Part shown: piece after piece, positions 7,658-14,255 of the stretch
How the letters are laid out: every line of letters starts with the position of its first letter
Position numbering within the stretch: the stretch's first letter is position 1
NCBI RefSeq assembly: GCF_014137975.1
Contig: NZ_JACGWZ010000007.1
Span: 124,001 to 188,000 of the forward strand
DNA length: 64,000 nt
Direction: 5' to 3'
Source of the DNA: Halosaccharopolyspora lacisalsi
GTDB lineage: Bacteria; Actinomycetota; Actinomycetes; Mycobacteriales; Pseudonocardiaceae
Translations under genes and position numbers: made by a program
The notes under the pieces: model-generated
The model's database searches: none
Told to the model about the DNA's origin: nothing
What the model saw: only the letters and a program-made list of their open reading frames with translations

Positions 7658-8794
7658 TCAGCGTGCGGATTCGTCGAGAGCGAGCAGGGAGTCGGCGTCG
7701 AGCTCCCAGTCCTCGACGTCGGCGAGCCCGCCGTCTAGGGGGACGAAGCGATCGTCGAGTGGTGCGCCGGTGCGCACCCGCTCGGGCCAGTTGCGGTTGG
7801 CCAGCCCCGACTGGCCGAGGGCGACGAGGTCGGCCCAGTCCTGCTCGAGCAGGGTGCCCGCTTCCTCGGGGGTGTCGATGTGGCCGTTGGCGATGACGGT
7901 GGCGTTGGTGAACTGGCCGGCCAGCGTCGCCAGTGACCGGGAGTCGCCCTCGAATGCCGGTGCGGAGGCGATGTGCTCGGTGGTGTGGACGTAGTCGATT
8001 CCGGTCCGGTCCAGCTCGGTGAAGATCACCTCGGCCTCGTTGGCTCCGCCGGCCCACTTGTGAGCGGAGTCGCTGACCTTGCCCTGGGAAAGGCGCACAC
8101 CGACGACGAAGTCCTCACCCACGGCCTCGCGGACAGCGCGGCAGATCTCGGCGGTGATCCGCACCCGGTTGCGCGGTGAGCCGCCGTACTGGTCGTCGCG
8201 GTCGTTGAGGTAGTCGGTCAGGAAGGCGTCCAACAGGTAGCCGTTGGCGCCATGGATCTCGACGCCGTCGAAGCCAGCCTCGCGGGCGCACAACGCCGAA
8301 TCGACGAAGGCCTGACGGACCGCGCCGATGTCGGCGAGGGTCATGGCAGACGGGTCAGGGAAGGGCCCGGATCCACCGTAGAACGGCAGCTGTTCACCAC
8401 GCGCGGGCTTGTCGGTGGGTCCGACCGGCCCCAAGCCGAACGGGTTGCCCTGCGCCTGTGGTCCGGCGTGCATGAGCTGGGCGATGATGGCCGAACCCTC
8501 GTCGTGCACGGTCTCGGTGACCGGGCGCCACGATTGCACGTGCGCGTCGGTGGCGATGCCGGGCTGGCCGAAGTAGCCGGGACTATGCGCGGTGTCGATG
8601 TAAAGTCCCTCGGTGATCAGCGCGGCGAACCCGCCGGCCGCGAAGATGCGGTAGTACTCCCGGACGCGGTCGGAGACCGTGCCGTCCGATTCGGCGCTCA
8701 CCCGCGTCATGGGGGCAAGCGCGGTGCGGTTGCGCAGCTTGACACTGCCGAGCTGGTAAGGCTCGAACAGCCGCGCATGGGCATTGGTCGACAT
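7658..8794 (-). CDS. Old Yellow Enzyme family NADH:flavin oxidoreductase
   Basis: A 378-residue TIM-barrel flavoprotein. Visible family features are LFEPYQLGSVKLRNRTALAPMTR at the N-terminus (written here in part; residues 9-31), AQLMHAGPQ, then FDGVEIHGANGYLLDAFL and YGGSPRNR for FMN and substrate binding, and VIANGHIDTPEEA near the end. It should reduce activated C=C bonds with NAD(P)H. AAAGGAG lies about a dozen bases before the ATG. It is divergent from the ArsR regulator with two inverted repeats between them, so it is probably repressed by that protein and induced by an electrophile or other toxicant. It is probably element cargo. Confidence 0.9.
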   Translation of the reverse strand: MSTNAHARLFEPYQLGSVKLRNRTALAPMTRVSAESDGTVSDRVREYYRIFAAGGFAALITEGLYIDTAHSPGYFGQPGIATDAHVQSWRPVTETVHDEGSAIIAQLMHAGPQAQGNPFGLGPVGPTDKPARGEQLPFYGGSGPFPDPSAMTLADIGAVRQAFVDSALCAREAGFDGVEIHGANGYLLDAFLTDYLNDRDDQYGGSPRNRVRITAEICRAVREAVGEDFVVGVRLSQGKVSDSAHKWAGGANEAEVIFTELDRTGIDYVHTTEHIASAPAFEGDSRSLATLAGQFTNATVIANGHIDTPEEAGTLLEQDWADLVALGQSGLANRNWPERVRTGAPLDDRFVPLDGGLADVEDWELDADSLLALDESAR

Positions 8795-8906
8795 ATCGCC
8801 TGCTGTCTCCTTTCCGGGAGATTCGAGGGCTGTATTGCAGAGCAGGCACGGACTGGGCTTCGCTCGCTTCAGTTCGGCAAGACACGGCGACTGCGCGCCA
8901 GGCCTT

Positions 8907-8968
8907 GTACGATTAATATCGTACTAACCGAGCAACGATGGACCACTTGTACGAATTCCGTCGTATAA
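8907..8968. promoter_or_regulatory. Two inverted-repeat operators between OYE and ArsR genes
   Basis: Site 1 is GTACGAT-TAAT-ATCGTAC (8907-8924), perfect. Site 2 is TTGTACGA ... TCGTATAA (8947-8954 with 8961-8968), one mismatch. Both share TGTACGA. Site 2 overlaps the -10 box of the arsR-like gene, and site 1 lies in the OYE promoter region. I infer that the ArsR protein binds both, giving auto-repression and co-regulation. Confidence 0.7.
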
Positions 8969-8969
8969 T
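8964..8969 (+). promoter_or_regulatory. -10 box of the arsR-like gene, leaderless transcript likely
   Basis: A perfect TATAAT ends six bases before the ATG at 8976, so transcription should start at or next to the A of the start codon. There is no Shine-Dalgarno, consistent with a leaderless mRNA. Confidence 0.65.
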
Positions 8970-8975
8970 GTGGGC

Positions 8976-9308
8976 ATGGTCACCACTCGACACCAGCGCA
9001 GCACTCAGAAGATGCTGCCCTGTTCCGCTCTGGGCGAGGTCCGGGTGGACCAGGTGCTGCGCGCGCTCGGCGAACCGGTCCGGTTGGAGATCGTCCGCGC
9101 GTTGGCCCGGGCGGAGCAGCCGATGAACTGCGGGGCCTTCGGGCTCACCGTGTCCAAATCGACCTCAACGCATCACTTCAAAGTACTGCGCGAAAGCGGC
9201 ATCATCGCCCAGTACGACGAGGGCACTGCACGCTATAGCGAACTGCGCACCACCGAGCTGGAACAGCGCTTCCCCGGCCTGCTGACTGCCGTCCTCACAG
9301 CCGAGTAG
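8976..9308 (+). CDS. ArsR/SmtB-family winged-helix repressor
   Basis: A 110-residue protein. The winged helix covers about residues 20-95: VLRALGEPVRLEIVRAL, the recognition helix SKSTSTHHFKVLRE, and the wing AQYDEGTARYSEL. The lone Cys pair (Cys near residue 15, Cys near 52) does not form a classical metal site, so it may sense an organic electrophile rather than a metal. The ATG at 8976 is preferred over the GTG at 8970 because the -10 box places the transcript start at 8976. It is divergent from the OYE gene and probably its repressor. Confidence 0.88.
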   Translation: MVTTRHQRSTQKMLPCSALGEVRVDQVLRALGEPVRLEIVRALARAEQPMNCGAFGLTVSKSTSTHHFKVLRESGIIAQYDEGTARYSELRTTELEQRFPGLLTAVLTAE

Positions 9309-9455
9309 AGATGTCGGTGATGAAACCCCAACCGGACACGTGGCGCCGCAGCGTTCAATCGATCGTGGCCTTGACCTGCGGCGTCTCAGTAACCCCGTAC
9401 GGTGAAATTCTCAGTGGCCGGGGGCTAACCGTACGGACCGGATAAGCAGAGAGCG

Positions 9456-9932
9456 TCAACCGAGGTAAGGCCGAGTTCTCGATCCGTCGAGCGCGTGGTC
9501 GATGCGGAGACGCATCGACGAGTGGATGTTGAGCTTGTCAAGGTCCGCTGGGGAAACCCAGCGGGCCGCTTTCGTCTCGCTGCCGTCCTGCCGAGGCTGG
9601 CCATCGACCCAGCGAGCAGCGAAGCACAGTGAGAACTGCTGCCGGACTTCGCCGTCGTCGTAGGCCATGACGTGACGCGGATCGGTGTACGTGCCGACGA
9701 GGCCGGTCACCTCGACCGTCAGGCCAGTCTCCTCCCGCACCTCACGAACCACGGTGTCGGTGATGCTTTCGCCAGCGTCGTGGCCGCCGCCGGGCAGTGC
9801 CCAGAGATCGTTGTCGGTCTTGTGGATGAGCAGGATCTCTCCCGCTGCGTTGCGCACGGCCGCTGTCACGGATGGCACCACCGAGTTCGCCGCCGGAGCG
9901 TTCGGGGCGTCGAAGTAGTCCACGCGCGCCAC
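9456..9932 (-). CDS. Nudix hydrolase (possible Pif-like immunity factor)
   Basis: A 158-residue protein with a full Nudix box at about residues 48-71 (GGGHDAGE ... REVREETGL). Nudix enzymes cleave nucleoside diphosphates linked to another moiety. In the element pSAM2 a Nudix-box protein, Pif, blocks redundant transfer between cells that already carry the element. The position here, ten bases downstream of the Xre-type regulator inside an AICE, makes a Pif-like role plausible but unproven. It probably shares a leftward transcript with that regulator. Confidence 0.82.
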   Translation of the reverse strand: MARVDYFDAPNAPAANSVVPSVTAAVRNAAGEILLIHKTDNDLWALPGGGHDAGESITDTVVREVREETGLTVEVTGLVGTYTDPRHVMAYDDGEVRQQFSLCFAARWVDGQPRQDGSETKAARWVSPADLDKLNIHSSMRLRIDHALDGSRTRPYLG

Positions 9933-9942
9933 AGCAGACCTC

Positions 9943-10686
9943 CTAAGCAGGTTCGGGTGTGGACTCCTCCACTACCCGTTCGAAGGATTTCATGTAGTGC
10001 TGCCACATCAAACCACCGGACAGCCGGCGAAGATGCATCACCGGGTTCTGTCCGGCCAGCGCACCGAACGCATGGCCGTTCACGAGTAGCTGGTCATCGA
10101 ATCGGTAGAGCGAGTTGTAGAGGATCGTTCCGTGCGTGTACACCTCGACTCCCGGTATCCCTGCCACCTCGCTGAGATAGCGGCGCATCATCTGGATACG
10201 CCCCTCAAGGCCGCCGGTCGTGCCCTCCTCCATCGCTCTCTGGATGACCGCAGTCGAGTTCTCGTCACCGACGACGAAGCGGAACCGCACTCCCTGGTCG
10301 ACCTTCCGCTTCACGATCGGAAGGATGTTGTGCTGCTCGACGAGGAACTGACCGGAGAACACGAGCACGTCCATCTGCTCCTGAACTCCGGCGATCAGCT
10401 CGTTCCAAAGTGAGAACGGCACTGCCGAACGGGTCGAATACAGCTGGACGAGTTCGGTCTCACTGGTAGCGCTCGTGTGCAGGTCGTTGGCCAGATCCGG
10501 CCACAGGTGCACCTCGTCGACGCTGAGCAGCTTGGACACTGCCTTACGGGTACGCCGGTGCGGCTTCCGGCCGTCGTGGGTGATCCATCGCTCCGCGGTC
10601 TTGCGGTCGACACCCGTGTGTTCGGAAACGTCCTCGATCGTCATCCCCGCAGCGGTCAAAGCTGCACGTAAGCGCTCATTTGGCAC
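9943..10686 (-). CDS. Xre-type HTH regulator with C-terminal DUF5919-like domain
   Basis: A 247-residue protein. The N-terminal HTH is about residues 3-45 (LRAALTAAGMTIEDVSEHTGV ... RKTAERWI) and is followed by SKLLSVDEVHLWPDL. The C-terminal domain (about 80-240; DVLVFSGQFLVEQ, VRFRFVVGDENS, GHAFGALAGQNPVMHLRR) resembles the DUF5919/phospholipase-D-like half found in actinobacterial Xre regulators. The GTG at 10686, with GGGAG upstream, fits homologues; longer in-frame starts have no support. It is probably the first gene of a leftward operon with the Nudix gene, and a candidate element regulator. Confidence 0.8.
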   Translation of the reverse strand: MPNERLRAALTAAGMTIEDVSEHTGVDRKTAERWITHDGRKPHRRTRKAVSKLLSVDEVHLWPDLANDLHTSATSETELVQLYSTRSAVPFSLWNELIAGVQEQMDVLVFSGQFLVEQHNILPIVKRKVDQGVRFRFVVGDENSTAVIQRAMEEGTTGGLEGRIQMMRRYLSEVAGIPGVEVYTHGTILYNSLYRFDDQLLVNGHAFGALAGQNPVMHLRRLSGGLMWQHYMKSFERVVEESTPEPA

Positions 10687-10867
10687 TTCCTGACTCCCCT
10701 CAGAGGACGTTTCCTGAACATTTTGGGACGTTACCGATGATCTGAGACGTCTACAAGATCCCTTGAAAGGCCGTGGGAGCGTCCCGCCAACCGGAGTGAA
10801 CTTGGTGGGGCCATGCAAGACGGAACAGCCGCTACGGCGTTCGTACTGGATCCCCGAGGAGGCAACC

Positions 10868-11080
10868 ATGGCCAAGCAACAGCAGCCCTTCCCGATGATG
10901 CCGACCGGCGGTGGGGGCGGAGTCCTGCCAAAGGTCCTGCGTTGGCTGGTGGGGATCGCTCTTGTGGTGCTCGTGGTGAAGTTCCCCGCCGACGCGGCGA
11001 GCTGGGTGCGTGCTGCGTGGGGAACGGGCGAGGGCGCCATCGAGGGCCTCGTCACCTTCTTCCGGGCGGTGGGCGCGTGA
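10868..11080 (+). CDS. Small single-pass membrane protein of the element
   Basis: A 70-residue protein starting MAKQQQPFPMMPTGGGGG. One hydrophobic helix lies at about residues 25-42 (LVGIALVVLVVKFPADAA), followed by an amphipathic tail ending FFRAVGA. GAGGAGG sits just ahead of the ATG. Small proteins of this kind are common in actinomycete elements, but I recognise no family. It converges on the next Xre gene with only 11 bases between the stops. Confidence 0.65.
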   Translation: MAKQQQPFPMMPTGGGGGVLPKVLRWLVGIALVVLVVKFPADAASWVRAAWGTGEGAIEGLVTFFRAVGA

Positions 11081-11091
11081 TCGCTGCCGTG

Positions 11092-11439
11092 TCAGGGGCG
11101 CTCTTCCTCAAGAGCGGCAACCCGCGCTCGAAGTTCGCTGAGCTCCCCGCGAAGCTCGCGGAGCTCCCCACGGAGGGAGTTCGCATCGGTCCTCTCAGGC
11201 TCGTTCCCTTCCAATACGTGGGCGAGGTGGTCGGCAGGCCACCGCAAGCCCTGCGAGACCGCGGCAAGCAGTCGGGAGCTCCGCCGCTTGGGTGCGTAGT
11301 TGTGCTGAAGCTGCCGCAGGGTGGCGGGGCTGACGCCGGAGCGCTCGGCGAGCTCCCGCTGGGTCAGCTCCAGTTCCTCCATTCGGGTGTTAATGGCCGC
11401 CGCAACGGCGTCCCAGTCCTTGCCCACTACCGCCTCCAT
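11092..11439 (-). CDS. Xre-family HTH regulator with C-terminal coiled coil
   Basis: A 115-residue protein. The HTH is about residues 10-70 (INTRMEELELTQRELAERSGV, residues 16-36; then TLRQLQH), followed by a leucine-rich heptad region at 85-112 (LRGELRELRGELSELRARV) that should dimerise. It is divergent from the main rightward operon that begins at 11591, so it is a good candidate for the repressor of the transfer and replication genes. Confidence 0.85.
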   Translation of the reverse strand: MEAVVGKDWDAVAAAINTRMEELELTQRELAERSGVSPATLRQLQHNYAPKRRSSRLLAAVSQGLRWPADHLAHVLEGNEPERTDANSLRGELRELRGELSELRARVAALEEERP

Positions 11440-11590
11440 TAGCCGCTTCTACCAGCGCAAATCGTAGCGCTCGGCGGGGTCGCCCGTCTGCGCAACGTCC
11501 CCCATCTCCAAGAAATTTCGGCACGACCGCTTCAAATCGCGCTACTAGTGTCGCTATTGTTAGCTCATCAAGCAGTCGTAAGGAGACGAG
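11440..11590. promoter_or_regulatory. Divergent control region of the element's main operon
   Basis: This lies between the Xre repressor and the first gene of the long rightward operon. It has CAAATCG at 11458-11464 and again at 11533-11539. Each is next to a CGCTA/TAGCG motif (GTAGCGC near 11464, GCGCTAC near 11538, CGCTA again near 11552), which together look like repressor sites. TATTGT at about 11554-11559 is a -10 candidate. AAGGAG precedes the ATG at 11591. Confidence 0.5.
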
Positions 11591-11899
11591 ATGCACGACC
11601 AGAGGTTCGGCTTCCCCGCACGGGTTTTCCCGATCGCGAGTGAGGTGAGCGCCGACGTGGCGGAGCCACTGCTGGAGGAGCGGCTGGCTCTGCGCTCCGA
11701 CGAGGAGGGCCTCGAGCACGAGCTGGAGCTCATCGACGCCGAGTGCGCCGTGCTGCGGGCCGAGGAAGCGGGCGTGACCGACGCCGTAGCGATGCGCCGA
11801 CTGGAGCGTGCCCGCGCCGCCGACCGCAACGAGCTGGCCGCACGGCAGTGGCAGCGCACCGACCACGACGACTTCCAGGCCGAGGAGGCGATCGCGTGA
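11591..11899 (+). CDS. Small acidic helical protein, first gene of element operon
   Basis: A 102-residue protein, strongly acidic and predicted to be mostly helical, with a coiled-coil-like stretch (LLEERLALRSDEEGLEHELE, residues 27-46). It resembles the short helical proteins (DUF6284-like) that often precede whiB-type genes in actinomycete elements; this link is weak. AAGGAGACG lies just ahead of the ATG. Its stop overlaps the start of the WhiB gene by four bases, implying translational coupling. Function unknown. Confidence 0.6.
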   Translation: MHDQRFGFPARVFPIASEVSADVAEPLLEERLALRSDEEGLEHELELIDAECAVLRAEEAGVTDAVAMRRLERARAADRNELAARQWQRTDHDDFQAEEAIA

Positions 11900-12207
11900 G
11901 TACCGCACAGCAGCGTTTGCACAGGGAAGACACATTGTTCCAGCTGTTGAACCGCTTGCCGGGTGAGGACTTCGGCCAGCAACCGGCGTGCGCGTCCGAC
12001 GAGGTGGATCCGGAGTTGTTCTTCCCGGTCTCGGACCAAGCGCAGCAGCAGATCGCGGCAGCCAAGCGGGTGTGCGCCTCGTGCCCGGTGCGGCAGGCGT
12101 GCTTGCAGTTCGCGCTGCACTCCGATGTGGAGGGCCTCTGGGGCGCGACCACTCAGCAGGAGCGCAAGCGGCTGCGCCGCGAGGATTCCGTGGCGGTGGC
12201 GGCGTGA
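11896..12207 (+). CDS. WhiB-family [4Fe-4S] regulator
   Basis: A 103-residue protein with the four WhiB cysteines: PACASDEVDPELFF, then CASCPVRQAC. The GLWGATT turn and a basic tail (RKRLRRED) follow. These Fe-S proteins usually bind sigma factors and DNA. The GTG at 11896 overlaps the upstream stop and has GAGGAGG nearby. It is a plasmid/phage-type WhiB within the element and probably controls element genes. The stop overlaps the next ATG. Confidence 0.92.
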   Translation: MSTAQQRLHREDTLFQLLNRLPGEDFGQQPACASDEVDPELFFPVSDQAQQQIAAAKRVCASCPVRQACLQFALHSDVEGLWGATTQQERKRLRREDSVAVAA

Positions 12208-13052
12208 TGATCGGGCCGAGCCTGACTGAGCATGACATCGCCGCTCGCAGTGACGCCTTCGAGCACGCTCGGGTGTGTGTCCACGAAGCCGGGCACGCGG
12301 TCTACGCGTTGGCCCGGGGCTGGGACGTCGACGCGATTGTCATCTCGCGGGACGAGCAGGGCCACCACCAGGGCGACACCACCGTGAGCTGCGTGGGACG
12401 GCCCTCGCCCCACCACCGCACGCTGCAGGCCCTGGCCGGTCCCGCCGCTGAGTACCAGTGGCTGCTGAGTCTCGGTGTGGCACGCCAGGACGCCGAACGG
12501 TATGTGGCCGCACTCAGCCCCGCCGACGAGAGCGGAGTTCTCGAGCACCTCCACCGGGCACGCGTCCGCGACCGCGCACACGCCTGGCACAAGGCACTGA
12601 GCTGGATCGATCGCCACTGGTCCCACGTGCTCCAGTACGCCGACCTGGTCACCGGTACCTGCGACGGCGACACGGCCGAGTCCGCACCACCGGCCCCGAC
12701 CGAGCAACCCCCACAACCCACCGCAACCACTCCCGCACCACCACGACCGACGGCGATGCCGCCGAGTCCGACCACCACCACAGGAGGAACCGTGTCCAGC
12801 ATCGAAGAACTGCGTAGCGAACTGGTGCAGCTCGTGGACGGCAACCGCGAGCTGATTTCCCAGCTGTGGCGCATCAACGAGGAGATGGATACCAACACCG
12901 CCCGACTGGCCCAGCTTGCGCAGGGCACGTCCAGCCCCGACTTGGACCAGGCCCACGCGGCCATGGGCGGCATCCCCACCGCGATCGCCGACGTGATCAC
13001 CAGGTTGGGCGAGGCGACTCACGGCGCCGAGGAGTACGCCACCCGCCTGTGA
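12207..13052 (+). CDS. HEAGH metalloprotease-like protein fused to a C-terminal coiled coil
   Basis: A 281-residue protein from the ATG at 12207 (a GTG one codon earlier is possible). Residues 20-60 contain VCVHEAGHAVYALARGWDVD, an HExxH zinc site in the style of M41/FtsH proteases but without an AAA domain. A further segment (TLQALAGPAAEYQWLL) resembles the family's ALAGxAAE helix. Residues 150-195 are a Pro/Thr-rich linker. Residues 196-281 form a helical coiled-coil-like domain (IEELRSELVQLVDGNRELI). A strong ribosome site and GTG at 12792 lie exactly at the linker end. The role in the element is unknown; cleaving a regulator is one possibility. Confidence 0.7.
   Translation: MIGPSLTEHDIAARSDAFEHARVCVHEAGHAVYALARGWDVDAIVISRDEQGHHQGDTTVSCVGRPSPHHRTLQALAGPAAEYQWLLSLGVARQDAERYVAALSPADESGVLEHLHRARVRDRAHAWHKALSWIDRHWSHVLQYADLVTGTCDGDTAESAPPAPTEQPPQPTATTPAPPRPTAMPPSPTTTTGGTVSSIEELRSELVQLVDGNRELISQLWRINEEMDTNTARLAQLAQGTSSPDLDQAHAAMGGIPTAIADVITRLGEATHGAEEYATRL
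12782..12794 (+). promoter_or_regulatory. Internal ribosome binding site and GTG inside the metalloprotease gene
   Basis: AGGAGG at 12782-12787 is followed after four bases by an in-frame GTG at 12792. This is one of the best Shine-Dalgarno matches in the element and sits at the junction of the Pro/Thr linker and the coiled coil. Confidence 0.6.
12792..13052 (+). CDS. Possible nested gene: separate coiled-coil protein
   Basis: An 86-residue product (VSSIEELRSELVQLVDG ... EEYATRL) would be made from the internal GTG, in the same frame as the metalloprotease-like protein. It would be a free helical domain able to pair with the full-length form. It is also possible that the two were once separate genes whose stop was lost. 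Only the strong internal ribosome site supports independent expression. Confidence 0.4.
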   Translation: MSSIEELRSELVQLVDGNRELISQLWRINEEMDTNTARLAQLAQGTSSPDLDQAHAAMGGIPTAIADVITRLGEATHGAEEYATRL

Positions 13053-13083
13053 CCCACCCGCGACCAGCAGGAAGGAAGCCGTC

Positions 13084-13266
13084 ATGGGCATGTTCAGCAA
13101 GAAGTCTCAGCCGCCGCAGCCGAAACAACCGAAGGTGCCCTACATGGGCTGGACCGGCAAAGGCGACCCGAACTGCTCGCACACCCACTACGACAAGGGC
13201 CGCAATCACTACGGCGAGTGGCACTGCCTGTGCGCCGACTGCGGCAAGGAGTGGACCGAGTACTGA
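13084..13266 (+). CDS. Tiny Cys/His-rich (zinc-ribbon-like) protein
   Basis: A 60-residue protein starting MGMFSKKSQPPQPKQPK. CSHTHY and a later HCLCADCGKEW could form a small zinc site. AGGAAGG stands ahead of the ATG. It is one of several very short co-directional genes in the operon. No family was recognised. Confidence 0.6.
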   Translation: MGMFSKKSQPPQPKQPKVPYMGWTGKGDPNCSHTHYDKGRNHYGEWHCLCADCGKEWTEY

Positions 13267-13340
13267 CTCCGCGCTCGCCCTTAGTTCCCACCACTGGTGA
13301 ACACCGAAAAAGCTGGAACACCGCAGAGAGGAGAGCACTC

Positions 13341-13526
13341 ATGACGCAGTTGACCACCGCCGACGTGGCCTACCTCGGCGAGCACCTCGACGAGATCAAG
13401 CAGGCTCTGGCCGACAACCGCCCCACCGCCGCCTTCGACAGGCTGCGCCAGTTGTCCAGCCCGGCCGCGGCCGAGGAGTTCCTCGCCATGACCGCCGAGT
13501 CCATCGTCACCGGACAGGCCGCCTGA
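13341..13526 (+). CDS. Small helical protein of the element
   Basis: A 61-residue protein (MTQLTTADVAYLGEHLDEI ... TAESIVTGQAA), all-helical in appearance, with no Cys and no membrane segment. GAGAGGAGAG lies upstream of the ATG. It is located in the string of tiny element genes; function unknown. Confidence 0.6.
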   Translation: MTQLTTADVAYLGEHLDEIKQALADNRPTAAFDRLRQLSSPAAAEEFLAMTAESIVTGQAA

Positions 13527-13555
13527 CCAGCACCGCCCAGGAAGGATCGATCGCC

Positions 13556-13717
13556 ATGAGCAAGAACAGCCGTAAGCAGGCCATCGCCGACCACAAGGAC
13601 GCCAAGGAGGAGCTCGAGCGAGTCAGCAAGCGTGACCGCTACGAGTCCGACGACTACCTGGACGCCAACCGCAAGGTCGTCGAAACCGAGAAGCACGTCC
13701 CCTGGTGGCGCCGCTGA
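13556..13717 (+). CDS. Very small basic/acidic helical protein
   Basis: A 53-residue protein (MSKNSRKQAIADHKDAKEEL ... VETEKHVPWWRR) with a highly charged helix and a Trp-Trp end. GGAAGGATC is upstream of the ATG at good spacing. Short length is the only argument against it; codon use and position in the operon argue for a real gene. Confidence 0.6.
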   Translation: MSKNSRKQAIADHKDAKEELERVSKRDRYESDDYLDANRKVVETEKHVPWWRR

Positions 13718-13726
13718 GGCCGCCCC

Positions 13727-13764
13727 GGCCCGGCAGTCCTTCCGCCAAGAACGCCTGCCGGGCC
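13727..13764. terminator. Intra-operon hairpin
   Basis: Ten-base arms (13727-13736 with 13755-13764) between two small element genes. It could end or attenuate the upstream transcript. Confidence 0.5.
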
Positions 13765-13803
13765 GGGCCCTCCATCCACCTACACCGAAGTGGAGAGACC
13801 TCC

Positions 13804-14046
13804 ATGCTAGAGAAGATCACTTGTGTTGTCGCTCGCTGCGACGACTGCGGCACCGAGTTCTGCGACGACAACGGTTCCATCGCGCACTTCGCCCCCCGAC
13901 CCCTCATCGGGGCCGTGGTGGCTTGGGCCCACAGGGCCGGATGGCGCGCCGACACCGACGGCCTCGACAGCCTCCTCGGCCTGCACTGCCCCGCCTGCGC
14001 CGGTGCCGACGAGCAGCACCGCACCCACCCGGAGGTGACGTCATGA
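13804..14046 (+). CDS. Small protein with two Cys pairs (zinc-ribbon-like)
   Basis: An 80-residue protein. It has CDDCGTEFC near residue 12 and LHCPACAG near residue 62, which would complete a zinc ribbon, with a middle helix (IGAVVAWAHRAGWRAD). Its stop overlaps the next start (ATGA), so it should be translationally coupled to the membrane protein that follows. No named family is recognised. Confidence 0.65.
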   Translation: MLEKITCVVARCDDCGTEFCDDNGSIAHFAPRPLIGAVVAWAHRAGWRADTDGLDSLLGLHCPACAGADEQHRTHPEVTS

Positions 14047-14255
14047 CGGGAGTGATGACGGCCCTCTCCGGCTACGAGCCGTGGGCGCTGGTGCGGCTGG
14101 CCGCACTGGTGGGGCTGGGGTTGGTGCTGGCGCTGGCCACGCTGCCGCTGCTGGTGCTCGGACTGCTGGGGGTGCGCTCGCTGGCAGCGATCCAGCGGGC
14201 GGCGACCCGGATCACGCCGGCGGTGCCGGCCGGACGCGCGGGAGGTGTGCAGTGA
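14043..14255 (+). CDS. Small membrane protein of the element
   Basis: A 70-residue protein with a long hydrophobic stretch at about residues 13-42 (LVRLAALVGLGLVLALATLP then LLVLGLLGVRSLA), possibly one or two helices. It starts four bases inside the upstream gene and its stop shares a base with the next ATG. Tight coupling suggests it works with the larger membrane protein encoded next, perhaps at the transfer pore or in intramycelial spread. This role is inference. Confidence 0.6.
   Translation: MTGVMTALSGYEPWALVRLAALVGLGLVLALATLPLLVLGLLGVRSLAAIQRAATRITPAVPAGRAGGVQ

Noticed and set aside
9395-9436. Two CCGTACGG palindromes between the ArsR and Nudix genes
   Set aside because: Short self-complementary words 34 bases apart, no arms beyond eight bases; not enough to call an operator or terminator.
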